A stretch of 27,423 nucleotides of DNA from Nemertoderma westbladi (GCA_032718475.1 JAUCBJ010001235.1:1-27423); one strand, 5' to 3'; shown: positions 9,063 through 19,571, counted from the first letter of the stretch. Program-made: numbers and translations. The notes: generated from the sequence alone by a model not told the origin.

Positions 9063-9697
9063 TGCTTTTGTACCAGGGGGGTCTTACTTTTGTACCAGGG
9101 GGGGTCTTACTTTTGTACCAGGGGGGTCTTTCTTTTGTACCAGGGGGGGGTCTTACTTTTGTACCAGGGGGGTCTTACTTTTGTACCAGGGGGGTCTTTG
9201 TGTACCAGGGGGTCTTACTTTTGTACCAGGGGGGTCTTACTTTTGTACCAGGGGGTCTTACTTTTGTACCAGGGGGGGTCTTACTTTTGTACCAGGGGGG
9301 TCTTACTTTTGTACCAGTGAGGGTCTTACTTTTGTACCGGGGGGGGGTCTTACTTTTGTACCACGGGGGTCTTACTTTTGTACCAGGGGGGTCTTACTTT
9401 TGTACCAGGGGGGTCTTACTTTTGTACCAGGGGGGTCTTTGTGTACCAGGGGGGGTCTTACTTTTGTACCAGGGGGGTCTTACTTTTGTACCAGGGGGGT
9501 CTTACTTTTGTACCAGGGGAGTCTTACTTTTGTACCAGTGGGGGTCTTACTTTTGTACCAGGGGGGTCTTACTTTTGTACCAGTGGGGGTCTTACTTTTG
9601 TACCGGGGGGGGGGGGTCTTACTTTTGTACCACGGGGGGTCTTACTTTTGTACCAGGGGAGTCTTACTTTTGTACCAGGGGGGGTCGTACTTTTGTA
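9063..9697 (+). repeat. G-run minisatellite, about 27 units of 21-26 bp
   Basis: The unit is GTCTTACTTTTGTACCA plus a run of 4-12 G. Length variation is mostly in the G run. Variant units recur in order: a short GTCTTTGTGTACC unit near 9194 and 9435, and units ending in ACCACGGGG near 9360 and 9640, so blocks of several units were duplicated. Long open frames in all three plus-strand phases, including one of 266 codons, are products of the repeat and not genes. Confidence 0.95.
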
Positions 9698-9774
9698 GGG
9701 TCTTAGGTCTTTGTTTTGTACACACCCCATCCATCGCATCGATCACATCGCATTCTGGGGTAAATCTTTTCGCC

Positions 9775-9806
9775 CTACGCGTAGGCCTACGCGTAGCTAC
9801 GCGTAG
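9775..9806. repeat. Perfect 22-bp palindrome with an extra arm
   Basis: CTACGCGTAG, GC-junction and CTACGCGTAG form a perfect palindrome at 9775-9796, followed directly by another CTACGCGTAG (9797-9806). It has AGGCCT at its centre and ACGCGT in each arm. Confidence 0.85.
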
Positions 9807-9936
9807 TTTGTAACTTCCATTCCTGTCATTTACCGGTAGGGCCAGACTTACTGCCTTTTTAACAACTAAATAAATTGGAGATGAGCTGTTGCAACTGTAA
9901 TTAAAGGTGTAATATTATGGGTTTGTTCAGAAGTGG

Positions 9937-9942
9937 AAAAAA
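9937..9942 (-). terminator. T6 run, candidate RNA polymerase III terminator
   Basis: Six A on the plus strand give TTTTTT on the minus strand, 16 bases after the B box of the downstream copy. The upstream copy has TTG in its place and no run of four T. I see no minus-strand TTTT between the upstream promoter and this site. Confidence 0.5.
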
Positions 9943-9958
9943 TGGGAGCGCGTCACCG

Positions 9959-10029
9959 GGGGTTGAACCAGCGCTATGCGCACGTTTCGGCCTAACAGGC
10001 CTCATCAGTAGCGCTAACCAGCTCAGCCA
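9959..10029 (-). promoter_or_regulatory. Internal RNA polymerase III type 2 promoter, downstream retrozyme copy
   Basis: The A box is at 10018-10029 and the B box at 9959-9969, identical in sequence and spacing to the upstream copy. Transcription from here would soon meet the T run at 9942-9937. Confidence 0.55.
9968..10020 (-). ncRNA. Hammerhead ribozyme, type I, downstream copy (cleavage triplet altered)
   Basis: It has the same core as the upstream copy (CTGATGA; GGCC-TGTTA-GGCC; GAAAC) and a stronger stem I: AGCGCTA pairs with TAGCGCT over seven bases and continues with G-U pairs. The cleavage triplet reads GCA instead of GTA. This replaces the U that should pair with the last A of GAAA, so self-cleavage is probably weak or lost in this copy. 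The site corresponds to plus positions 9977/9976. Confidence 0.8.
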
Positions 10030-10298
10030 CTAGCCTCTGACACTCGCAGTCCCACCTAATCCACTTCTATTGAACGGGCAGTCTTAAGTTGCAAATATTC
10101 TATCTCTAACAGCGGACCTAACGGCCTCAAGTATGCTAGAGTGAAACAGGAGGGAAGTACAAATAAATAAATATTCAGCTCGGTATTGCTGCCAGGTGAT
10201 ATTAATTAAATAAATTGGAGATGAGCTGTTGCAACTGTAATTAAAGGTGTAATATTATGGGTTTGTTCAGAAGTGGAACAAATGGGCGCGCGTTACCG

Positions 10299-10369
10299 GG
10301 GGTTGAACCACCGCTATACGCACGTTTCGGCCTAACAGGCCTCATCAGTAGCGCTAACCAGCTCAGCCA
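10299..10369 (-). promoter_or_regulatory. Internal RNA polymerase III type 2 promoter, upstream retrozyme copy
   Basis: The minus strand has TGGCTGAGCTGG (10358-10369), a full match to an A box, and GGTTCAACCCC (10299-10309), a close B-box match. The 48 bases between them contain the hammerhead core. Box spacing is a little longer than in most tRNA genes but tolerated. Use of the promoter is inferred. Confidence 0.6.
10308..10360 (-). ncRNA. Hammerhead ribozyme, type I, upstream copy (core intact)
   Basis: In minus-strand order: stem I strand GGTTAGCGCTA, core CTGATGA, stem II GGCC-TGTTA-GGCC, core GAA, then A-C-G pairing with C-G-T as a very short stem III with a two-base loop. The cleavage triplet GTA follows, then TAGCG, which pairs with CGCTA to close stem I, with further G-U pairs beyond one mismatch. 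Every invariant core base I can check is present. Predicted cleavage lies between plus positions 10317 and 10316. The tiny stem III suggests weak monomer activity or a paired, dimeric fold, as known for such motifs. Confidence 0.85.
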
Positions 10370-10550
10370 CTAGCCCCTGACACTCGCAGTCCCACCTAAT
10401 CCACTTCTATTGAACGGGCAGTCTTAAGTTGCAAATATTCTATCTCTAACAGCGGACCTAACGGCCTCAAGTATGCTAGAGTGAAACAGGAGGGAAGTAC
10501 AAATAAATAAATATTCAGCTCGGTATTGCTGCCAGGTGATATTAATTAAA

Positions 10551-11126
10551 TATATTAAATATTAAATATCATAGGGAGGTTTTTTTCCAAGGTCGTTTCA
10601 GGTTGTCAACTTGGCAACTTCGGGCGTAGCAATTAGGCAAATAGGCATTACCGACTGTGAAAACTGAAACTGTGAACGTCGTGATTTACGGAGCCTCCTC
10701 TGAAAGAAATTAGATGTAATTCTTAAAACTTTCTAAACTTTTTGTTTGAAAAATTAAGATAATTATTGACTTTCAAACATTGAGTGAGTCAGATGGACAG
10801 ACGGACAATTCTCACAAACTAAATTCACAGACTACGTGGCTCGCCCCGCAAACAGATTAATTAATTAAACTATCGGTATGATACACAATATGGTTAACTT
10901 CAAGTTGAAACACATGGTAGTATCGTTTACATCAAGGTACCATATGGTCATTGGCTTATTTTTTAAGTTTAGTCGTTTTTTAGGAATTGATTTGAATTTT
11001 TTTTGTTCACATTTAAATAATGACCTTTGTTATCCTGCATTTTGATGCCTGCTATACGATTATAAGTAAAAAAGAAGCTTCATAACAGCTTTCCAAATAG
11101 TGACCATAATGGTTCGTGTTGGATAC
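10551..11126. other. Unassigned AT-rich DNA
   Basis: No gene or tandem repeat is seen. A 13-base word CGTGGCTCGCCCC near 10836 also occurs in the 47-bp minisatellite at 22556-23045, possibly by chance. Confidence 0.4.
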
Positions 11127-11208
11127 ATGTATGTATGTATGTATGTATGTATGTATGTATGTATGTATGTATGTATGTATGTATGTATGTATGTATGTAT
11201 GTATGTAT
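11127..11208 (+). repeat. (ATGT)n microsatellite, about 20 units
   Basis: An uninterrupted ATGT tetranucleotide tract of 82 bp. The open frame starting in it (MYVCMYVC...) is an artefact. Confidence 0.98.
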
Positions 11209-13216
11209 CAATCTGCCATCAGAAGTTACTCGCGCAGTTTTGGGACTTGGCATAGTTTATCATAAAGGTCATCAGTCTTCATTAGGAAATATATTTTATG
11301 ACGGGACAGAACGAGCGCAATGAGGCAAAATGAAGACTAGTATACTGCGTTGACTATACTCCTAGAAACCACCTGATTTAGCATACATAGTAACTATATA
11401 TCATTTTGTTTTCAGTTCCAATAGTGGAATGTTGAAGGTATATATTTGAAGACCAGATGTAAAGACCGAGCGTAACGTGTTGATTACTCTCCTAAACTAC
11501 CGTGTTTAACTCATTGAACGATATGTCATTTTATTCAGTACCGGTAGTAGATTTTAAGCTATATATTTAGTGACCAGATTGTACAGGACGAACGCAACGA
11601 TGGTTGCAATGGAGACGACTGATAAGAGTGCTGGGCAGGTTTGTTTAACCCTGCTCAAAGCGTTTCTAGTTACGAATCGATAAGTGAACAACATAGTCAG
11701 TCATCTTACTGGTCCTATTATTTTTAATATGTGATCATTCTAAGGCCTCCTCCTCTCATTCATTATAAAATGAATTAACCGCTGTTCCCATGCGCTTCAG
11801 GTAAATTGAATCCAAAGTAATTACATTTTCTGCTAGGTGTACTGCGTGATTGGTTATTTGATGTTATTAGGCCTAGTGAAGTAATTATCACCTTTGCGGA
11901 AGGTAACACAGTTAAGGCACTCAGGTTCGAAGCCAATATAAATAACGGTATGTGAGGAAATTAAAGGAACACAATTTGTGTAAATGAAACCTAGCTAGTC
12001 GACTCTCTAATTAGGCAGCAGTTCACTTTAATATAATTTAGTACAAAAAGTTTTGGTATTGGTGAACCGTTTCTTGCTACTTAAGTTTAAACGGAATTGA
12101 TTTGCTTTACTTGCTTTTGTTATACCTGATGTGGGACAAAGTGACGTCTTGTGTCCAGAAATAGATCCTCGAAAGTGTTTATAAAGTAATATTTCCCTAA
12201 AATCATTTAAATTTAAAGTAATTTAGTTCAATTTACGTCACGTGTTAGTCATTTACAAAAAAAACTTCTTAAGAACATGGACGCCTACATTCATTACACC
12301 TGATGTAAAAGTCGAGGAGATCCAAAACGGATTTCCTCGAAAAAATAGCGCCGTATTAATTTACTTGAAAGCCAATGATATAATAATCGGTTTAACCGCA
12401 ACGCCACAACGGCATTAAGAGGGATTTAATTAATACTGAAAGAACCGCCAAAGTCGAAAGATAGGCACGTGACCTCAACGGACGCCCACAGGACAGAGAG
12501 AACATCAGAGGGACAATGTACTGATGCGATGGGGTAAATAGGAAGGGACCCGACGCCGCATCTATCACTTAGCCCAAAAAGTACTTGTTATTTCCCAAAC
12601 TCGTTGTCCGATGAGAGATAGGCTGTGAGTACCGGTAGCAGTCTCTCTATAAGCAGTACCTGTCACACGAAGCCCTGTGGAGAAACGCAAGATAAACTAG
12701 TAATTATTGCGATGTCAATTACGTGGCAATTGGATTTATTTTCAATTACTTGTGGTGCCGTAATTATTCTCACAGTGTGTGACCTGTTTGAGAAACAGTT
12801 GACATTGATTGGTTATGCAATACAAACTCTTCTCCATTTCACATTTTTGTAAAGTGTAATTATATGGCAATAGAGAAGGCACTTTTAAATAGGATAATTT
12901 AATTTTATATCACGTGCTTCAACATAATTGATCCCATTGGAACTATCAACGAATTATTTGAGCCCCATCTGACCTGTCTAGAATTTAATTTGATTTCAAA
13001 GTAATTCTCAAGTGAATAAAAAACCCACCTGTCTGACTTTTTCTGATATAAAAATACTACAAATTTCAAGGATACTTGAGATAAATTTATCACAAGACAT
13101 TTGTACAAAATTTTAGTTTTGTATAAAGCAATTAATTGTAGAAATAGTTGTTGACTTGTTGAATTGTTGTAAATTTCATGACTTAATGATCTAGGAAGCC
13201 GAATATGCGTACTTTC
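11209..13216. other. Unassigned DNA with a faint ancient repeat and one hairpin
   Basis: No convincing gene. ACGAGCGCAA (11311), CCGAGCGTAACG (11466) and ACGAACGCAACG (11588) lie in similar surroundings (ATATATTT, GACCAGAT, TCATTTTNTT), suggesting three decayed copies of a ~120-155-bp unit. At 12312-12323 and 12329-12340 a 12-bp stem with one G-U pair closes a 5-base loop. The 75-codon frame at 12625-12852 has no recognisable domain. Confidence 0.4.
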
Positions 13217-15236
13217 ATTTGAATAACTGTAACTGACCTACAGTCTATAACTGTAACTGACGCGCCAGTTGAATAACTGACCTACAATATGTAACTGTAA
13301 CTGACGTGCCAGTTGAATAACTGACCTACAGTCTATAACTGTAACTGACGCGCCAGTTAAATAACTGACCTACTATATGTAACTGTAACTGACGTGCCAG
13401 TTGAATAACTGACCTACAATCTATAATTGTAACTGACGCGCCAGTTAAATAACTGACCTACAATATGTAACTGTAACTGACGTGCCAGTTGAATAACTGA
13501 CCTACAATCTGTAATTGTAACTGACGTGCCAGTTTAATAACTGACCTACAATCTGTAACTGTGACTGACGTGCCACTCGTGCCAGTTGAATAACTAACCT
13601 ACAATCTGTAACTGTGACTGACGTACCAGTTGAATAACTGACCTACAATCTGTAACTGTAACTGACGTGCCAGTTTAATAACTGACCTACAGTCTATAAC
13701 TGTAACTGACGCGCCAGTTGAATAACTGACCTACAATATGTAACTGTAACTGACGTGCCTGTTTAATAACTGACCTAACCTACAGTCTATAACTGTAACT
13801 GACGTGCCAGTTGAATAACTGACCTACAATATGTAACTGTAACTGACGTGCCTGTTTAGTAACTGACCTAACCTACAGTCTATAACTGTAACTGACGTGC
13901 CAGTTGAATAACTGACTTACAATCTGTAACTGTAACTGACCTACAATATGTAACTGTAACTGACGTGCCAGTTTAATAACTGACCTACAGTCTATAACTG
14001 CAACTGACGCGCCAGTTGAATAACTGACCTACAATATGTAACTGTAACTGACGCGCCAGTTGAATAACTGACCTACAATCTGTAACTGTAACTGACGTGC
14101 CAGTTGAATAACTGACCGAAAATCTGTAACTGTAACTGACGTGCCACTCGTGCCAGTTGAATAACTGACCTACAATCTGTAACTGTAACTGACGTGCCAC
14201 TCGTGCCAGTTGAATAACTGACCTACAATCTGTAACTGTAACTGACGTGCCAGTTTAATAACTGACCTACAATCTATAATTGTAACTGACGCGCCAGTTG
14301 AATAACTGACCCCCAATATGTAACTGTAACTGACGCGCCAGTTGAATAACTGACCTACAATCTGTAACTGTAACTGACGTGCCACTCGTGCCAGTTGAAT
14401 AACTGACCTACAATCTGTAACTGTAACTGACGTGCCAGTTTAATAACTGACCTACAATCTATAATTGTAACTGACGCGCCAGTTGAATAACTGACCCACA
14501 ATATGTAACTGTAACTGACGCGCCAGTTGAATAACTGACCTACAATCTGTAACTGTAACTGACGTGCCAGTTGAATAACTGACCTACAATCTGTAACTGT
14601 AACTGACGTGCCAGTTGAACAACTGACCTACAATCCGTAACTGTAACTGACGTGCCACTCGTGCCAGTTGAATAACTGACCTACAATCTGTAACTGTAAC
14701 TGACGTGCCAGTTTAATAACTGACCTACAATCTATAATTGTAACTGACGCGCCAGTTGAATAACTGACCCACAATATGTAACTGTAACTGACGCGCCAGT
14801 TGAATAACTGACCTACAATCTGTAACTGTAACTGACGTGCCAGTTGAATAACTGACCTACAATCTGTAACTGTAACTGACGTGCCAGTTGAACAACTGAC
14901 CTACAATCTGTAACTGTAACTGACGTGCCAGTTTAATAACTGACCTACAATCTGTAACTGTAACTGACGTGCCAGTTTAATAACTGACCTACAATCTGTA
15001 ACTGTGACTGACGTGCCAGTTGAATAACTGACCTACAATCTGTAACTGTAACTGACGTGCCAGTTGAACAACTGACCTACAATCTGTAACTGTAACTGAC
15101 GTGCCAGTTTAATAACTGACCTACAATCTGTAACTGTAACTGACGTGCCAGTTTAATAACTGACCTACAATCTGTAACTGTAACTGACGTGCCAGTTGAA
15201 TAACTGACCTACAATCTGTAACTGTAACTTACGTGC
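13217..15236 (+). repeat. 44-bp satellite array, about 46 units, with higher-order structure
   Basis: The unit contains GAATAACTGACCTACAATCT and GTAACTGTAACTGACGTGCC plus AGTT. Variants include ACGCGCC for ACGTGCC, CAATATG for CAATCTG, TCTATAATTG for TCTGTAACTG, and a 9-bp insertion (GTGCCACTC). The TCTATAATTG variant at 14271, 14456 and 14729 is spaced 185 and 273 bp apart, that is 4x44+9 and 6x44+9, so multi-unit blocks were copied. Frames on either strand through the array are artefacts. Confidence 0.97.
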
Positions 15237-16387
15237 TCCCTAGCCGTAAGAATGTGATGGCAGCCGTGTTGATAGCTCTTGTAAAGAAGTGGGATCTTTC
15301 GTAAGTCTTGATAACAATAAACTACATCTCAAACCAATCAATGTGCTATATACAAACCTAATATGGAAGGTTACTCTTACGTGTAACGTGTAGCCGTATA
15401 TAGCGATAGCTAACATTTTAGGGGTTATATCTAATAAGATCTGCCATTTACGGTCATCCACACGACTATGCCTTACCACTTTAATCCACAACTGCGGGTC
15501 ACTGATTCTTCAGAGTTCTTTGTCATAGATTTACGATGGAGGCCGTTCTTCTTTTGTTAAGACTCTTATAGTTTGTTGATAAATTGAAATAATTGATATA
15601 ATTTAATTAACCGGTTTGATTCGAGTTCTCTCAGAAGGTCTTTCTTTATTACTGACTGGTAGCTGCTGGGCCTCCGTGCCCGAGAGAGCAGATGGTGCGA
15701 ATAACTCAAGTGTTGTCTAATGCGAACTAAATCTCAACGTCCTTGTGATTGAGGTTATTCTTACAAGAGGTCTCACGATGATGCCTGACTCCAATCTGTT
15801 ACAACAGCCAACTCACAAGAGGAATTGTATAAACCTACACAAGCATATAAAATGGATCCTTGAGCCCACACATTTAATCGTCATTGTTGGTTTAACAGCA
15901 GTTAAACAGATCTATTTCCAGCGACCAACGTTAAACTAACACACAAGTGTGTTCCCGCCGCGGGCCTTATCTCTTCGCAGACACTTGGACGCCAACCTTG
16001 GCGTTCATAGGGGCATATTTGATTACAATTATACCTATATGAGATAGTATTAATCACCATCTATACTATGAGAACTACTAGAACTAATCAGTAGTATTTA
16101 TTTACTGGCGCGTAAGAACTTTATATGATTGTAGATATTCGACGAGTAGTTTTAGTGTAATAAAGGAGTCAAAATCGGTATTCCTAGAAGCCGCGTTCCA
16201 ATATTTTATTCAATATTTCAATAAATAGGAGAGATAGACAGGAGACTTCGACTTTTCTATTTTGTTGCTTTTCAATATCTGAACGAAAAAGGTAATGAAG
16301 CGAAAATTATGGAAGCTCAGCGATGAACCCAAAAGTACGGAACCTCAAAATAAGGAACATAAAAGTAATGATGATACTAAAAGAATG
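15237..16387. other. Unassigned DNA
   Basis: There is no recognisable gene or repeat. Small frames at 15240-15491 (minus) and 15745-15939 (plus) lack any domain I know. A short inverted repeat ACACACAAGTGTGT lies near 15940. Confidence 0.35.
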
Positions 16388-17298
16388 AACTACTACTACT
16401 ACTAGTATCGGCATGCTGCATTGCAGCTGCATTTTTAAGAATGCTGTGCCGGCTTGTCAATAAAATTGCGCCGCCACAACTCCCTATCACCCATGACATT
16501 TGCTAGATCATCCGCATCTTCAAGGCCAGTGTCATTTAAGATGCGTCTCAAGAACGTCAAGGGCTGTCCACCATGCTTATTCACTCCATGAGGCTGCCAA
16601 AGTACAAGATTATGCACTGGCTGGTCCTCACGGCGAAAGCAATGTCCTGCAAAGCGGAGGCGATTTTGTTCTAGTGTCAAGCTTGGGGGAACCAATGAGA
16701 CACCTCCAATATTATATAGTGTCTGGTTGGAGATGTGTGCATTATACTTGACACAATGAACCCGGCGTAGCATTCTTGTGAATGTGCCATCCAGAGATTT
16801 GGTGTCCTCAGCAGTTAGAGCCCAGCATGGACTCCCATAGAGGAGTACTGGAACTACTGCTGCTCTAAATAATCGGACCTAAAGTTTCCGATTAATTCTC
16901 GGTGACTTCCAAATCCTGGAAAGCCCATTCAAGGCTGCCCATGCCTTTCCCTTACGTATTCGAAGGTCCTCACCTGACTTCCGGATCCATGATCCCAGGT
17001 AACAGAAGTCGTCCACATGCTCAAGCATACCATCCTTTGAGCTTATGCTCATCCGATCAGAGACTTGCTGAGAACTTTCAAAGTTAACTGTCAAAATTTT
17101 GGTCTTTCTGGAGTTAATAAAAAGACCAACACTAGAAGCAGCATGTTCTAATGAATGAGCTGAGGAGCCGTTGGGCTCCCTCTAGTGATTCTGAGAGTAC
17201 TCCTAAGTCATCAGCAAAGTCTAGATCAATTAGGTACTTGGCAGGATTTCCTCGACTTCTGGAGCCAGTAGGTGGAGTTATCATCACCCCATCATCAC
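16388..17298 (-). pseudogene. LINE remnant, copy A: 3' part of reverse transcriptase ORF, 5'-truncated
   Basis: Read on the minus strand from 17298, this is the C-terminal half of a non-LTR retrotransposon polymerase. It keeps an active-site box DLDFADD (17207-17218), then a 4-bp insertion (extra ATTC near 17152) that breaks the frame. The frame then continues with YLGSWIRKSGEDLRIRK, LFRAAVVPVLLYGSPCW, RLRFAGHCFRRED and GDRELWRR, typical of the region after the reverse transcriptase in LINEs. One in-frame stop (16881-16879) replaces a Lys codon kept in copy B. The 3' end carries a (TAG)n tail, as in copy B. I do not assign the clade. Confidence 0.88.
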
Positions 17299-19176
17299 CA
17301 CATCAAAAGAATGAAACATTAAATATGAACCCATAATAAAGTGTGCAACGAAAAATAATGTAATTGACAAGTTTCGAAAATAAGGGTATAGATGGTAAAA
17401 GTAACAATAAGTCTGTAAATTTGTTCAATCAGCTCTGCAGGGCGGGTACTGTGCAGCAGTAATGCTTTTAGAAAAGTAGAAGAATCTATACAAAATCAAT
17501 GCATATTTTCTTATGATCCTTTTTTACACTCAATGTATAACACACCTAACGTGAGGGGTTGTGTGTGTCACACGTTGCGTCTCAGGCACGCTGTGCCAGG
17601 TCAATCAAAATATCTATAGACTAATCTCTGAGACATGTCTATTGTCTATAGACACAATAGATCTCACATCTGTGCTTCATGGGATAATTTCCCGCTCTAG
17701 GCTAAACCTTTAATACTAACCGTACGCGAACAACCGCAGAACCAAGCGTAATAACGAGACAATACAGTGCCTAACAGCTCGGTTATAAATCACCAACTTT
17801 AGCAATAGCGCTCTTAACTCCAAGACATTTTTAATCGTGGACCGACAATGAGCTGAGGTTTACTTACATCCACAGACGAGAGATGGGTGGGTACTTCCAA
17901 GGTCAACCCAGACCAACACAGATCTAATTATTGTATCGAAGTTAAGGATTTCAACGAATATTATTAGCCAAGCAAATGCTCCGCGCATTAATAGACCTAA
18001 TAGGGGCGCCTGAACTCCTCAAAAAAGGATTAAGTCGAAATGGACCCGGTCTCTCTTTTGTCCACTAGGAAGTGCATGAAAAGGCCCGCCTATTGATAGG
18101 GGATTAGCGGGTGGTTAGACCATGGTTCCCTCCATAAGCGTGAGTAAAGGTATCGCATAATTAGTTTCCTACCCTGGCCCACATCATAGCGCTATAAACA
18201 CACACAATGTGGTGTAAGCGATATCTGTATTGGCACCAACGACAAATTCACTCGTATAAGTTAAACATGTATAAAACGCACTAATGAGGCGGACGGAACC
18301 TGGTTAATTTGTTATTCACAGATAATGTCAGCGTCACTAAAGCGAAACCAATCCAATTCCATTTGAACATCTTCAACCGGGCGTAAAAGTAAAGGAGATT
18401 TTACAACATACAACATCTAAGGGCCACGTCACACGAGGAAACTATTGTAGCACAACTTGTTTCGAAACATGCGTTTACGTTTAATGCGTTTTCTAACTGA
18501 AGAGTGTGTTTAAATTTATATCCATATAGGTATATATCATATGTCTGTCTATGCTATATATTATTGTTTGTTATTTATATATTATTAATATTGTTTGCAT
18601 TAATATAATATATTGTTTATATATATTTTAACGAAAAATTAATATTCTTCAAGCGAAACATGCGTTACCTTAAACTTTGCGCAGCAGGTGACAAAATTTA
18701 TGTTAAGGGTCAGGTCGTTAGAAATATAAGCAAAATATTAGCAGAAATCCCCTAATCACTTTGCCACGCACCACCTAGAGGCAGACTGGGTAACTGCAGT
18801 CGGTTTAAGACCTCACAAAAAGTTCAGTCTTGAGGTTTTGAATATACTTTAATATGTGCCAGGTATCAATGTATCAATCAGGATGAGAGGATTTTAAACA
18901 ACAATACGAAATGGCGTAAGGATTTCATTTCGATATTTCTAACATGTATTCATTTAAGAGTTTAAGACTACTAGCACTAGCGGTTGATTGCCGATGGATT
19001 AGTATCGCACAAAGACGCATCCTATGGATGTTCTAGCACGTATATCTCCCAAGGGATAGCAAATAACGAAATGAGAGAAGATGTTCACTTGTTTCGCCCT
19101 CTAGCGCCAAACTTTAGAAGAGTAGATAGAGCCAGCGTCCCACGAAGATGCCCTATTGGTGACGGATGTTGATAGG
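17299..19176. other. Unassigned DNA
   Basis: No gene is recognised. An AT-rich core (18520-18640, mostly TATATT words) is flanked by a repeated word CGAAACATGCGTT (near 18462 and 18654). Near 17640 CTATTG and CAATAG flank TCTATAGA in a small hairpin. The frame at 18984-19172 has no recognised domain. Confidence 0.35.
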
Positions 19177-19186
19177 CTACCTCGCT

Positions 19187-19325
19187 GGATCTAGGACACT
19201 TCCACCCCCCTGGACAGTCCCCCCCCCCCCTCCCCCGGACACTTCCCCCCGCCCAAGTAGGACACTTCCCCCCCGGACACTTCCCCCCCCCCCCCCCGGA
19301 CACTTGCCCCCGGACACTTCCCCCC
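19187..19325 (+). repeat. Left inverted arm: (GGACACTTCCCCCC)n
   Basis: About seven units with C runs of variable length and one GCCCAAGTA interruption. The tract is C-rich on the plus strand, so it has G-quadruplex potential on the minus strand. Confidence 0.85.
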
Positions 19326-19474
19326 AGTTAAAGTGTTAAAATTAATCTGGGTGCATCAGAGCAATAAACAAAAGTTAAAGATGGTTACAGGGCAAGTTGT
19401 ATCTAGACAAGTTTTTTCAAAATTATAAAAGAAACATTTTTATAGTCAAATTTTGTTTGTTTATCTTTTAATTA

Positions 19475-19571
19475 GGGGCTGCCGCTCCCAAACCCCCGCT
19501 TCTTTTGTTGGGGGCTGCCGCGCCCAAACCCCCGCTTATTTTCTTGGGGGTTATCGCCCCCAGACCCCGGC
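19475..19571 (+). repeat. 36-bp GC-rich repeat, three copies
   Basis: GGGGCTGCCGC, CCCAAACCCCCGC and a T-rich spacer repeat at 19475 and 19511, with a third diverged copy from about 19547. Each unit can fold because its G run faces its C run. It is a GC-rich island in otherwise AT-rich DNA. Confidence 0.8.

Larger units (their letters stand above)
9866..10550 (-). mobile_element. Retrozyme-like element: tandem dimer of a 340-bp unit with hammerhead ribozymes
   Basis: Two head-to-tail copies (about 9866-10205 and 10206-10550) repeat with a period of exactly 340 bp and differ at only a handful of positions. On the minus strand each contains a hammerhead core and matches to RNA polymerase III A and B boxes. 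There is no protein-coding frame. Short tandem units with a type I hammerhead are the hallmark of animal retrozymes, non-autonomous retroelements whose RNA self-cleaves and can be circularised; reported sizes span 170-400 nt, so 340 fits. The copy at 10206-10550 would be transcribed first. I infer it depends on a partner reverse transcriptase; none here is intact. Confidence 0.85.

Noticed and set aside
9013-9813. 266-codon open frame (and overlapping 226- and 106-codon frames) through the G-run minisatellite
   Set aside because: All three plus phases stay open because the repeat lacks stops; the product is only YFCTRG/LLLYQG/LTFVPG repeats, and frames shift with G-run length.
9959-10029. A genuine tRNA gene on the minus strand
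   Set aside because: A and B boxes are present, but the sequence between them is a hammerhead core and no acceptor stem or cloverleaf forms.
11135-11323. 62-codon frame beginning MYVCMYVC
   Set aside because: Its N-terminal third is the (ATGT)n microsatellite; the remainder has no recognisable domain.
13985-14385. Minus-strand frames with ARQLQLQIVGQLFNW repeats
   Set aside because: Translations of the 44-bp satellite; no splice or domain evidence.
13217-15236. CRISPR array
   Set aside because: Units are contiguous 44-bp satellite copies without unique spacers, in a eukaryotic setting.
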